Of a stretch of 5,780 nt of DNA, positions 1-5,780 are shown piece after piece. How positions within the stretch are numbered: position 1 is the first letter of the stretch; the number at the start of each line of letters is the position of its first letter. The notes beneath the pieces were generated by a model. The model worked only from the letters and a program-made list of their open reading frames with translations. It made no database searches and had not been told where the DNA came from. This DNA is from Atopobiaceae bacterium UBA5363. Lineage in GTDB: Bacteria > Actinomycetota > Coriobacteriia > Coriobacteriales > Atopobiaceae. The DNA lies in assembly GCA_002407925.1 (NCBI GenBank), contig DHPN01000021.1, forward strand, positions 114,560-120,339. Direction: 5' to 3'. A program made the translations under genes and the position numbers.

Positions 1-281
1 CCATAGTGCGAGAGCTGATGCTCACGCAGCGCAATGTCAAGATCCTGCTCCTCGCGATCCACGAGATAGGAGCTTGGCCGCAAGATCACATACGCAAGAA
101 GGCCCACCACAGGGATAACCGAGATGATTGCCCAAAGCCACCATGGCTCAGCACCACGGCGCTGAGCGTCGCGGATGACATAAACGATGGAAAGAATGTA
201 GAGCATTACAATGCAAGCAACTATCAGATAGAGCACCAAACGAACTTCCGGTGTAATAATCTGGTTCAGAAGGTCGGACAT
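1..281 (-). CDS. Small two-helix membrane protein, PLDc_N-like N-terminus (3' end off window)
   Basis: The frame starts at ATG 281-279, preceded by AAGG five bases upstream, and stays open to the window edge, giving 93 residues. Two hydrophobic segments are visible: about residues 13-36 and 48-67. Between them is a short charged, Arg-rich turn (RDAQRRGAE), followed by a Trp-rich entry to helix 2 (PWWLW) and an IPVVGLLAYVI segment. That W...P..G...Y pattern resembles the phospholipase D-nuclease N-terminal (PLDc_N) membrane module. After helix 2 comes a charged stretch with acidic and basic residues (VDREEQDLDIALRE). I recall Coriobacteriia proteins with this head followed by Cys-rich zinc ribbons; that part would lie outside the window, so it is a prediction. 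The function is unknown. The gene is separated from folC by 126 bases containing a promoter-like element, so it is probably not part of the folate transcript. Confidence 0.8.
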   Translation of the reverse strand, partial: MSDLLNQIITPEVRLVLYLIVACIVMLYILSIVYVIRDAQRRGAEPWWLWAIISVIPVVGLLAYVILRPSSYLVDREEQDLDIALREHQLSHY

Positions 282-321
282 ATCTACCTTGGCCTTTCCA
301 TTGCAGTCTCAGACGCGCTCT

Positions 322-350
322 ATCATAGCAAAACGACAGGACGTTGAACC
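322..350 (-). promoter_or_regulatory. Putative extended -10 promoter for the membrane-protein gene
   Basis: On the minus strand, TATGAT (327-322) matches the sigma-70 type -10 consensus at five of six positions and is preceded by TGC (330-328), giving an extended -10 motif TGnTATGAT. The -35 region is weak: GGTTCA at 17 bp spacing (350-345) or GTTCAA at 16 bp. Transcription would begin near 315, leaving a leader of roughly 34 bases before the ATG at 281. An extended -10 can compensate for a poor -35. The placement in the only gap before the last gene supports it. It is a sequence match only. Confidence 0.5.
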
Positions 351-407
351 GACAGGGAAACATTGGTACCCAGACCACATAAACGCAACGGCATCACTTC
401 ACGACGG

Positions 408-1823
408 CTACCCCAGCAAGGCGGTGACCTCTCCTGCAGTCGTAATTGATCCGCAAGCCACGCATGCTCGACCTTGGCGCGTGATGAAGTCCAACGACTG
501 TTCGACGGAAGGGCAGGTCGCGACAGGCTCTACGCCCATCCGCCTGAAAACATCCGCCAGACGCGCTGCGGCTAGGGCTCGCGGCGACACGGTTTGGGTG
601 CAGACAACGCGAGAAAATTCCGGGGCCAGCAGCCTTACGATGCCGTCGACATCCTTGTCAGCGAGAACAGCGCAGATGAGCGTGGGACGCATGTCGAGGG
701 TCGGGACTATCTGCCTCACGGAAGAGAGAAAGGTGGCAACCGATTGGGGATTGTGGCAGGCATCGACAAGGACGAGAGGATCGGCCCGGCGCACGTCAAA
801 GCGGCCGGGCGTTGGGCATAGGGCCACAGAGTTGAATAGCGCGCGCGAATCAAGCGCGCGCTTGAGGTAATTTTCCGCAAGAACAATGGCACAGGCGATA
901 TTGGCTGCTTGGTATGTTGGCTTCAAGGCAGAGACTTCCGTATACCGCGCCTGTGGAGTCTTCACGTCAAGAATGAGGGAGCCGCCAAGGCGCCGAGGTC
1001 TTCTTACGATCTCATAGCAGGCAAAAGGCAAGTCCTCGTGTCTTCTTGGCGTACCGGGATGAATCTCGCCGCGAGCGTCGTCGAGATGCAACGGCCTCAG
1101 CAGCGTGGGGCGAACCAGCTGCTCCTCACATTGATGCAAAAAGACGTCCTCGACAGAATCGGGCGTGGCGGTGCCTACGCCTAGTACGCAGCTTCGGCCC
1201 CTTTTTATGATCGCTGCCTTCTCCGTCGAAATCTTCTCGAGCGTGTCGCCGAGTATACGCATGTGATCTAAGCCCACGCCGGTCACGGCGACAGATTTGA
1301 TCGAGCGAAACGCCGAGGTCGCGTCCCATCGACCGCCCATGCCGCACTCAAGAACAGCGACGTCTATGCCAGACTCCGCAAAGACAACGGCAGCAGCGAC
1401 CGTCAGAAGGTCGAACTCCGTGATGTCATAGGGGGTCTTCCCACTTTTGCGACGTTGCGCATTGATCCGAGCAGCAGCTTGCGCCGCAGCTGCAACGCCA
1501 TGGGCGAAGCCGGTTGCGCTTACGCGTTTTCCTTCCAGCTCCATGCGATCTGTATAGCTGGTAAGGCCAGGAGATGTATAAAGGCCGACGGACAACCCCT
1601 CTCCGCGTAGAATCGCCGCTGTGTAGCGGGCCGTAGAGGTTTTGCCATTGGTACCTGCAATCTGGACGCTCTCAAAGGCGAGGTCAGGGTCTCCGAGTTC
1701 TGCCAACATGTCTTCCACGCTTTCGAGCATCGGCTGTATCCCGAAGCACAATGCCGAGCGCAACTGCTTTACCGCCTGAGCGTAACTCCAGTTAGGAACC
1801 TCAAAGGGCAGCTGCCATCCCAC
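408..1823 (-). CDS. folC: Bifunctional folylpolyglutamate synthase / dihydrofolate synthase
   Basis: This Mur-ligase-family cytosolic enzyme uses ATP to add glutamate to dihydropteroate and then to reduced folates, which retains them in the cell. Counting from the chosen start, the ATP P-loop AGTNGKTS is at about residues 56-63. The ECGMGGRWDATSAF block is at 159-172. The GLDH...LGDTLE.I..EKAAIIK block is at 184-207, with the family's carbamylated-Lys candidate in EKAAI. TPGRFD is at 338-343, and the C-terminal domain motif VDACHNP (family DGAHNP) is at 353-359. I chose GTG at 1823: it has GGAGGGAG 7-10 bases upstream and gives 471 aa, starting about 13 residues before the conserved YAQAVKQL helix. 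The frame stays open to a TTG at 1910 (500 aa) with a weaker ribosome site and no family-like sequence. An oddity is TSPGL where relatives usually have TSPHL (residue 86). It ends with TAG and is the last gene of the folate set. Confidence 0.93.
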   Translation of the reverse strand: MGWQLPFEVPNWSYAQAVKQLRSALCFGIQPMLESVEDMLAELGDPDLAFESVQIAGTNGKTSTARYTAAILRGEGLSVGLYTSPGLTSYTDRMELEGKRVSATGFAHGVAAAAQAAARINAQRRKSGKTPYDITEFDLLTVAAAVVFAESGIDVAVLECGMGGRWDATSAFRSIKSVAVTGVGLDHMRILGDTLEKISTEKAAIIKRGRSCVLGVGTATPDSVEDVFLHQCEEQLVRPTLLRPLHLDDARGEIHPGTPRRHEDLPFACYEIVRRPRRLGGSLILDVKTPQARYTEVSALKPTYQAANIACAIVLAENYLKRALDSRALFNSVALCPTPGRFDVRRADPLVLVDACHNPQSVATFLSSVRQIVPTLDMRPTLICAVLADKDVDGIVRLLAPEFSRVVCTQTVSPRALAAARLADVFRRMGVEPVATCPSVEQSLDFITRQGRACVACGSITTAGEVTALLG

Positions 1824-1934
1824 AGGGTTTCTCCCTCCACGCACATCCCTTTTGCAAAAGCATCGACGCCAGATTGAAAGAAGCATCTCAGAGCATCTGG
1901 GCGCCTGCAACGCACCTACGCACCTATATGGGTA
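1824..1934 (-). other. folE-folC intergenic spacer with palindrome and tandem octamer
   Basis: These 111 bases lie between the folE stop (TAA) and the chosen folC start. They hold a perfect 12-bp palindrome CTTTTGCAAAAG (1849-1860) and two abutting copies of CGCACCTA (plus-strand reading, 1911-1926). I see no T-tailed hairpin and no clear -35/-10 pair. The spacer is open in the folC frame, so part of it could be coding if the TTG at 1910 were used. Confidence 0.5.
1831..1838 (-). promoter_or_regulatory. Ribosome binding site deciding the folC start
   Basis: GGAGGGAG on the minus strand lies 7 to 10 bases before the GTG at 1823. It favours that start over the upstream TTG at 1910 (only TAGGTG nearby) and the ATG at 1886 (no Shine-Dalgarno). 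Confidence 0.6.
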
Positions 1935-2546
1935 TTAGCGGCTCACGCCAAGGAGGCGCAAGGCCTCCTCACGAGTCTTCACATCAGTTCTAAAGCAACC
2001 TCTCACCGCTGAGGTAACCGTCAGGGACCCCGCCGCCTTGATACCCCGCATCGTCATGCAGCTGTGCTCGGCTTCGAGGACGACCATCACGCCCAATGGG
2101 TTGAGTTCAGTGACCATCGCATCTGCGACCTGTGAAGTCAGGCGCTCTTGAAGCTGCGGTCGGGCCGCATAGCCAACGACGCAGCGCGCAATCTTGGAGA
2201 GGCCGGTTATGCGGCCTGCGCGAGGTATGTAGGCCACATGGGCATGCCCGATAAAAGGCAGCAAATGATGTTCGCACATCGAGTGAAAGGGGATGTCCCT
2301 CACGATGACCATCTCTTCATTATGGTCTTCATGGAACTGCTTCCGCAGGTAAGCGGCAGGATCATCTTGCATGCCACCAAATATTTCCTCACAGGCGCGC
2401 GCCACACGCTCGGGCGTACCTTGCAAGCCGGGGCGATCTGGATCATCCCCTATAGCACTTAATATCTCACGAACGGCAGCTTCAATTCTTGGCTTGTCTA
2501 TGCGACTTACCCTTTTCTGCGACTGTGCGCAACGCTCTTCGGTCAT
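1935..2546 (-). CDS. folE: GTP cyclohydrolase I
   Basis: This enzyme converts GTP to 7,8-dihydroneopterin triphosphate plus formate, the first committed step of folate (pterin) synthesis. The family is a cytosolic homodecamer with zinc at each active site. The predicted protein is 203 aa, a normal bacterial length. The zinc ligands are visible: Cys91 and His94 in SMCEHHLLPF, and Cys163 in EAEHSCMTMRG. The surrounding type-I signatures are intact: RDIPFHSMCEHH (83-94), GRITGLSKIAR (111-121), RPQLQERLT (129-137) and GTPERVAR (43-50). The retained Cys/His/Cys set marks it as the zinc-dependent FolE rather than the FolE2 (type IB) family. The ATG at 2546 overlaps the folD stop in an ATGA, which implies translational coupling; GGGAGAG lies about 7 bases upstream. 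Its presence indicates that the cell makes pterins de novo rather than relying only on folate uptake. Confidence 0.97.
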   Translation of the reverse strand: MTEERCAQSQKRVSRIDKPRIEAAVREILSAIGDDPDRPGLQGTPERVARACEEIFGGMQDDPAAYLRKQFHEDHNEEMVIVRDIPFHSMCEHHLLPFIGHAHVAYIPRAGRITGLSKIARCVVGYAARPQLQERLTSQVADAMVTELNPLGVMVVLEAEHSCMTMRGIKAAGSLTVTSAVRGCFRTDVKTREEALRLLGVSR

Positions 2547-3415
2547 CGAGCAACTCTCCCATCCTCAGCCGCTCTCCTCGCAGCTTCGACTACATGTTTG
2601 ACAAGTACAGACGTAGTGATAGAGCCGACTCCGCCTGGCACAGGAGTGACAGCGGCAACGAGGGGCTCCACCTCATCATAGGCAACATCGCCGACAAGGT
2701 GGCCATGCTTCGCGTCCCAAGTGGCGCCAACGTCAACGACCGTCTGCCCCGAGCGCACAGACTGCGCGCCGATGAGGCCCCTCTGCCCTGTAGCAGCAAT
2801 AAGGACATCAGCATGCTTGCAATGAAACGAGAGGTCACGAGTTTTGCTATGGCAGAGTGTGACGGTAGCGTCAGAGGCTTGCAGCATCAATGCCAGCGGT
2901 CTGCCGACAACCAGTGAGCGGCCAACCACCGTCACGTCAGCCCCCCCAAGATCATAGCCGTAGTAACGTAGTAGGCACATGACAGCCTCAGCTGTGCAAG
3001 GGGGGTAGCCAACTGCCTGTCCCTCAAAAACGCCGGCCAAGGACTGCGGCGTAATGCCATCTACATCTTTTGCTGCCCCCAGCGCCGCGCAAACAGTCGC
3101 TTCAGAAATTGAGGGTGGCAGGGGTCGAAACACCAAGCAGCCATGTACGGTCGGATTGTGGTTGATGCGCTCGAGCGTGTGAAGGAGCTCACTTTGAGCA
3201 CAGGACGCAGACAGTTTAATGCTTTGTACGGCTACGCCCACCTTCTGAGCACGTGCAGCAATGCTGCGCTCATAGGAGAGGTCCTCGCTGCGCGCGCCGA
3301 TACGCACAAGCGCCAGCGCAGGGATCACTCCCCGCTCCTTAAGAGCACACACTTGCAGAACAAGCTTGTCTGTCAACGCCTTAGCGACAGGAGCGCCACT
3401 GAGCCGACGCGCCAT
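2543..3415 (-). CDS. folD: Methylenetetrahydrofolate dehydrogenase, FolD family, probably lacking cyclohydrolase activity
   Basis: FolD normally catalyses both NAD(P)-dependent 5,10-methylene-THF oxidation and 5,10-methenyl-THF hydrolysis in the cytosol. The 290-aa length is typical. The Rossmann cofactor motif VVGRSLVVGRP (163-173), KDVDG (116-120), PPCTAEA (138-144) and PVPGGVGSIT (258-267) are all present. The active site is altered. Tyr48 of the YxxxK motif is kept, but the lysine position is Ile52 (ATT at 3262-3260). The LVQLPLP motif reads LVFRPLP, so the glutamine is Phe96 (TTT at 3130-3128). In studied bifunctional enzymes these two residues (human Lys56 and Gln100) serve the cyclohydrolase reaction. 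I therefore infer a monofunctional dehydrogenase, with FchA immediately upstream doing the hydrolysis. The ATG at 3415 has AAGGAGG 8 bases upstream and lies 2 nt after fchA. The cofactor (NAD or NADP) cannot be settled here. The frame is intact, so it is not a pseudogene. Confidence 0.95.
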   Translation of the reverse strand: MARRLSGAPVAKALTDKLVLQVCALKERGVIPALALVRIGARSEDLSYERSIAARAQKVGVAVQSIKLSASCAQSELLHTLERINHNPTVHGCLVFRPLPPSISEATVCAALGAAKDVDGITPQSLAGVFEGQAVGYPPCTAEAVMCLLRYYGYDLGGADVTVVGRSLVVGRPLALMLQASDATVTLCHSKTRDLSFHCKHADVLIAATGQRGLIGAQSVRSGQTVVDVGATWDAKHGHLVGDVAYDEVEPLVAAVTPVPGGVGSITTSVLVKHVVEAARRAAEDGRVAR

Positions 3416-3417
3416 TC

Positions 3418-4050
3418 CTATCCCCTCCTTCTGACGCGATCAGCCATCTTCTCAACGACAAGCTGAGCGCGCGGCACGTATTCATTGATCATGAGCGCAC
3501 AGCTCGATTCCAGTTGCTTCGCCCATTGACAGTCTATCGATATCTTTGTGTTGACAAAAACGGTCAGGCTGGCCGCTTGGAGTGCAGCAGAAGCGAACGA
3601 GGCCCCGCAGCCAACATCAGACGACAGGAGGCGCGACCCCTTCTCTCCCACCTCTTCGAGAAGCTCAATGACCCTGCATACGCTGTGCATCGTGTCAATA
3701 GGCACGGCTGCCGCTGTTTTGAGAGCGTCCTCGAGCTCAGACACCTTCTTTGGCTCGTCTTTCGGCATGCGCAGGACGACCGAAAGAGATGCGTACGCTG
3801 CCGCGTCCTCTTCTACGAGATCCAACAGGTGCAACCTTAGGTCTGCTGCCTCAGAGATGAGGCGCCGCATGTCTGCCTCAACATCTCCGTAGCCTTCTTT
3901 CCCAACGGTGAACTGGGCCGCCATGGAGCAAAGAGATGAGGCAAGAGCGCCGACCAGCGCCGACGTCGCTCCTCCTCCCGGCGTGGGCGTTTTCGCGGCA
4001 AGCTCACTTGAAAAGCTCCTGCAACTCATCTCTGTCAATGCTTCACCCAT
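3418..4050 (-). CDS. fchA: Methenyltetrahydrofolate cyclohydrolase, cyclodeaminase/cyclohydrolase family
   Basis: The 210-aa protein belongs to the formiminotransferase-cyclodeaminase C-terminal family. Stand-alone members include FchA, which interconverts 5,10-methenyl-THF and 10-formyl-THF, and formimino-THF cyclodeaminases. Family marks are TPTPGGG (21-27) followed by a small-residue helix (about 28-46), EEDAAAY (80-86), and SSDVGCGA (143-150) followed by an Ala-rich helix and VNTKI (166-170). No formiminotransferase domain is fused or adjacent, and the neighbours are fhs and folD, so cyclohydrolase is the better call. I chose ATG 4050 because AAGGAG lies 5 bases upstream and the TPTPGGG motif then sits near residue 20, as in the family. 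A longer frame to ATG 4179 would add 43 unfamiliar residues and overlap fhs by 32 bases with no ribosome site. It likely compensates for the altered FolD downstream. Confidence 0.88.
   Translation of the reverse strand: MGEALTEMSCRSFSSELAAKTPTPGGGATSALVGALASSLCSMAAQFTVGKEGYGDVEADMRRLISEAADLRLHLLDLVEEDAAAYASLSVVLRMPKDEPKKVSELEDALKTAAAVPIDTMHSVCRVIELLEEVGEKGSRLLSSDVGCGASFASAALQAASLTVFVNTKISIDCQWAKQLESSCALMINEYVPRAQLVVEKMADRVRRRG
3424..3430 (-). promoter_or_regulatory. Strong ribosome binding site for folD inside the fchA 3' end
   Basis: AAGGAGG lies in the last codons of fchA, 8 bases before the folD ATG at 3415. With fchA ending TAG and only GA between stop and start, folD translation is likely coupled to fchA. 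Confidence 0.7.
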
Positions 4051-4147
4051 GCACGCTCCTTCGATGTCACCGAAAACGACACGTCGACAAACCACAACCT
4101 GACCTTCCAAAAGACAGGTCTCAAGGAGGCCATCAACCCCCAGAGCC
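4051..4147 (-). other. fhs-fchA intergenic spacer
   Basis: These 97 bases lie between the fhs stop (TAG 4150-4148) and the fchA start. They contain the fchA ribosome site and a weak inverted repeat (ACCTG and CAGGT arms separated by 13 bases, about 4098-4120). There is no T-rich tail, so I do not call a terminator. I see no convincing promoter hexamers. Confidence 0.5.
4056..4061 (-). promoter_or_regulatory. Ribosome binding site deciding the fchA start
   Basis: AAGGAG with a 5-base spacer precedes the ATG at 4050. No comparable sequence precedes the upstream in-frame ATG at 4179, which lies inside fhs. This sets the shorter, family-length protein. Confidence 0.7.
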
Positions 4148-5780
4148 CTAAAACAAACCCGTAATTTTTCCTTTTTCATCGACGTCGATGGTCTCGGCAG
4201 CAGGATGTTTAGGAAGGCCGGGCATAGTCATAATGTCGCCTGTCAGCGCAACAACAAACCCTGCGCCAGCGGATACCTTCACATTGCGGACCGTGATGCG
4301 GAAGTCCTTAGGAGCGCCCAGCCTATGTGGGTCATCTGAGAAGGAGTATTGCGTTTTTGCTATGCAAACAGGCATGTTTGTGAAGCCTTGCTCCTCAAGT
4401 TGCCGTATTTGCCTTTCCGCTGCAGGGGTATAGTCGACCCCAGATGCGTGATACACCCTTTGCGCCACAGCGCCTATTTCGCCTTTTATCGATCCGAGCT
4501 CATAGGCATAGTGAAAATCGTTTGGCGCGTCACACAAACGACATACCTCACGGGCGAGGTCCTCTCCTCCCGCGCCTCCCTTGGCCCAAACGTCGGAGAT
4601 GACAGCCTCAACTCCGCAAGAACGGCATGCCTTCCGGACGAGCTCAAGCTCAGAGGCAGTGTCCGTAGGAAACGCATTGATCGCCACGACAACTGGCAGG
4701 CCAAAGACTCCTCTCATGTTCTCTACATGTTGCATGAGGTTCGGAAGGCCAGCTTTGAGTGCCTCGAGATTCTCTTTGTTGAGATCGGCCTTCGCAACCC
4801 CGCCATGATGCTTGAGGGCACGCACGGTGGCGACTACGACACAGGCATCGGGCCTGAGACCTGCCATGCGACAGGTGATGTCACAGAACTTCTCAGCACC
4901 GAGATCCGCGCCGAAGCCGGCTTCCGTGACGACGTAATCGCCAAGCTTCATCGCCGTCTTCGTCGCTATGACGGAATTGCAGCCATGGGCGATGTTGGCG
5001 AAGGGCCCCCCATGTATCAGAGCTGGATTGTGCTCGAGCGTCTGCACGAGGTTGGGGTAGATCGCGTCTTTGAGCAGCGCTGTCATGGCCCCTTCAGCCC
5101 TGAGGTCATGGGCGGTCACAGGCTTGCGATCATAGGTGTAGGCGACGACCATGCGGCCGAGGCGCGCCTTGAGGTCGGCAAGATCAGCCGACAGACAAAA
5201 GACGGCCATGACCTCGGAGGCCACGGTAATGTCAAAGCCGTCTTGCCGCGGCATGCCATTCGCTACGCCGCCGAGGCCATCGACTATTTGGCGAAGTTGG
5301 CGGTCGTTCATGTCCATTGCGCGCTTCCAGACAATGCGGCGCGGATCAATCCCGAGCTCGTTTCCTTGCTTTATATGGTTGTCTAGCAAGGCGGCAAGCA
5401 AGTTGTTGGCATTTTCTATGGCATGAAAGTCCCCCGTGAAGTGCAAGTTGATGTTCTCCATCGGGATAACCTGCGCATAGCCTCCGCCAGCAGCCCCTCC
5501 CTTTATGCCGAAAACCGGGCCCAACGACGGCTCACGCAGGGCCAAGACAGCCCTTTTGCCTAAGCGGTTCAAGCCGTCAGCAAGGCCTACCGATGTGGTG
5601 GTCTTGCCCTCTCCTGCAGGCGTTGGATTGACTGCTGTGACAAGGACGAGCTTGGCGCGCGATGGCCTGCTTTCTAGGTGCGCAGTGTCCACCTTTGCCA
5701 TCGTGCGGCCGTATGGAATTATGTCCTCCTCGTTAAGACCGAGTCTCTGGGCAATTTGCGCTATTGGCAAAATCCTTGCT
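4148..5780 (-). CDS. fhs: Formate-tetrahydrofolate ligase (5' end off window)
   Basis: This cytosolic enzyme uses ATP to join formate and THF into 10-formyl-THF, feeding purine synthesis, initiator-tRNA formylation and, in some anaerobes, formate assimilation. About 543 residues are visible of a family norm near 556-560. Counting from the TTG at 5770, the ATP loop PTPAGEGKTTTS is at 49-60. LREPSLGP is at 78-85, GIKGGAAGGGY at 88-98, HGGPFANIAHGCNS at 253-266, VVATVRALKHHGG at 312-324, AKTQYSFSDD at 471-480, TMPGLPKHP at 515-523 and the C-terminal ITGLF at 536-540. The TTG at 5770 is not the likely start. The frame continues upstream to the edge (ARILPIAQIA), matching the family's conserved AxxMKP-like N-terminus, so the true start and about 15 residues lie beyond 5780. 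It is the first gene of the cluster seen here; its promoter and any leader regulator are outside the window. Confidence 0.97.
   Translation of the reverse strand, partial: ARILPIAQIAQRLGLNEEDIIPYGRTMAKVDTAHLESRPSRAKLVLVTAVNPTPAGEGKTTTSVGLADGLNRLGKRAVLALREPSLGPVFGIKGGAAGGGYAQVIPMENINLHFTGDFHAIENANNLLAALLDNHIKQGNELGIDPRRIVWKRAMDMNDRQLRQIVDGLGGVANGMPRQDGFDITVASEVMAVFCLSADLADLKARLGRMVVAYTYDRKPVTAHDLRAEGAMTALLKDAIYPNLVQTLEHNPALIHGGPFANIAHGCNSVIATKTAMKLGDYVVTEAGFGADLGAEKFCDITCRMAGLRPDACVVVATVRALKHHGGVAKADLNKENLEALKAGLPNLMQHVENMRGVFGLPVVVAINAFPTDTASELELVRKACRSCGVEAVISDVWAKGGAGGEDLAREVCRLCDAPNDFHYAYELGSIKGEIGAVAQRVYHASGVDYTPAAERQIRQLEEQGFTNMPVCIAKTQYSFSDDPHRLGAPKDFRITVRNVKVSAGAGFVVALTGDIMTMPGLPKHPAAETIDVDEKGKITGLF

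Noticed and set aside
6..347. Plus-strand open frame (113 codons)
   Set aside because: It is antisense to the two-helix membrane-protein gene, which has a start, ribosome site and sensible membrane segments on the minus strand.
282..407. Rho-independent terminator after folC
   Set aside because: I found only 4-bp stems around GGTACC and no T tract following a GC-rich hairpin. Termination may occur further on or by another mechanism.
289..870. Plus-strand open frame (193 codons)
   Set aside because: It is antisense to the 3' end of folC and to the promoter gap. Its composition is Arg/Ser/Thr-rich, as expected of a shadow frame.
1824..1910. 29-residue N-terminal extension of FolC from TTG 1910
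   Set aside because: The ribosome site is weak, the start codon is rare and the sequence is Cys/Arg-rich and unlike FolC N-termini. GTG 1823 has a better site, though the extension is not fully excluded.
4098..4120. Inverted repeat after fhs as a terminator
   Set aside because: The stem is only about 5 bp with a 13-base loop and no following T run.
4051..4179. 43-residue N-terminal extension of FchA from ATG 4179
   Set aside because: It has no ribosome site, overlaps fhs, and adds sequence unlike the family. ATG 4050 with AAGGAG gives the expected length.
4349..5386. Long plus-strand open frame (345 codons)
   Set aside because: It is wholly antisense to fhs, whose motifs are all intact. 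The translated product has no recognisable domain and no ribosome site I can see.
5768..5770. TTG at 5770 as the fhs start
   Set aside because: The frame continues upstream with residues that match the family N-terminus, so the gene is cut by the window edge.

Overview
The window is a compact, single-strand folate and one-carbon gene cluster. All six genes read on the minus strand, so the biological order runs from the right edge to the left: fhs (5' end off the window), fchA, folD, folE, folC, then the start of an unrelated small membrane-protein gene that runs off the left edge. Nothing on the plus strand is convincing; the long plus-strand open frames are antisense shadows of fhs and folC.

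The first three genes encode the enzymes that interconvert tetrahydrofolate (THF) one-carbon units: formate activation to 10-formyl-THF (Fhs), 10-formyl/5,10-methenyl interconversion (FchA), and 5,10-methenyl/5,10-methylene interconversion (FolD). The next two belong to folate synthesis and retention: GTP cyclohydrolase I (FolE, first step of pterin synthesis) and folylpolyglutamate/dihydrofolate synthase (FolC, glutamate addition). Junctions are tight in the middle (fchA-folD 2 nt apart, folD-folE overlapping by ATGA) and looser at fhs-fchA (97 nt) and folE-folC (111 nt). I see no convincing terminator inside the cluster, so one transcript is plausible. A good extended -10 promoter lies between folC and the last gene, suggesting the latter has its own transcription start.

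The most notable observation is in FolD. Two residues required for the cyclohydrolase half of this normally bifunctional enzyme are replaced: the YxxxK lysine is Ile52 and the glutamine of the VQLPLP motif is Phe96. A separate cyclohydrolase, FchA, is encoded directly upstream. The natural reading is that FolD here is a dehydrogenase only, and that FchA supplies the cyclohydrolase step.

Organism: a bacterium of moderate G+C content. The protein families, the Fhs/FchA/FolD pairing (common in anaerobes), and the last gene (a two-helix membrane protein resembling ones I associate with Coriobacteriia such as Olsenella, Atopobium and Collinsella) suggest a gut or oral anaerobe of that class. This is a moderate-confidence inference from protein resemblance only. 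The window looks like core metabolism; I see no mobile element, CRISPR array, RNA gene or evidence of a wholly new system.
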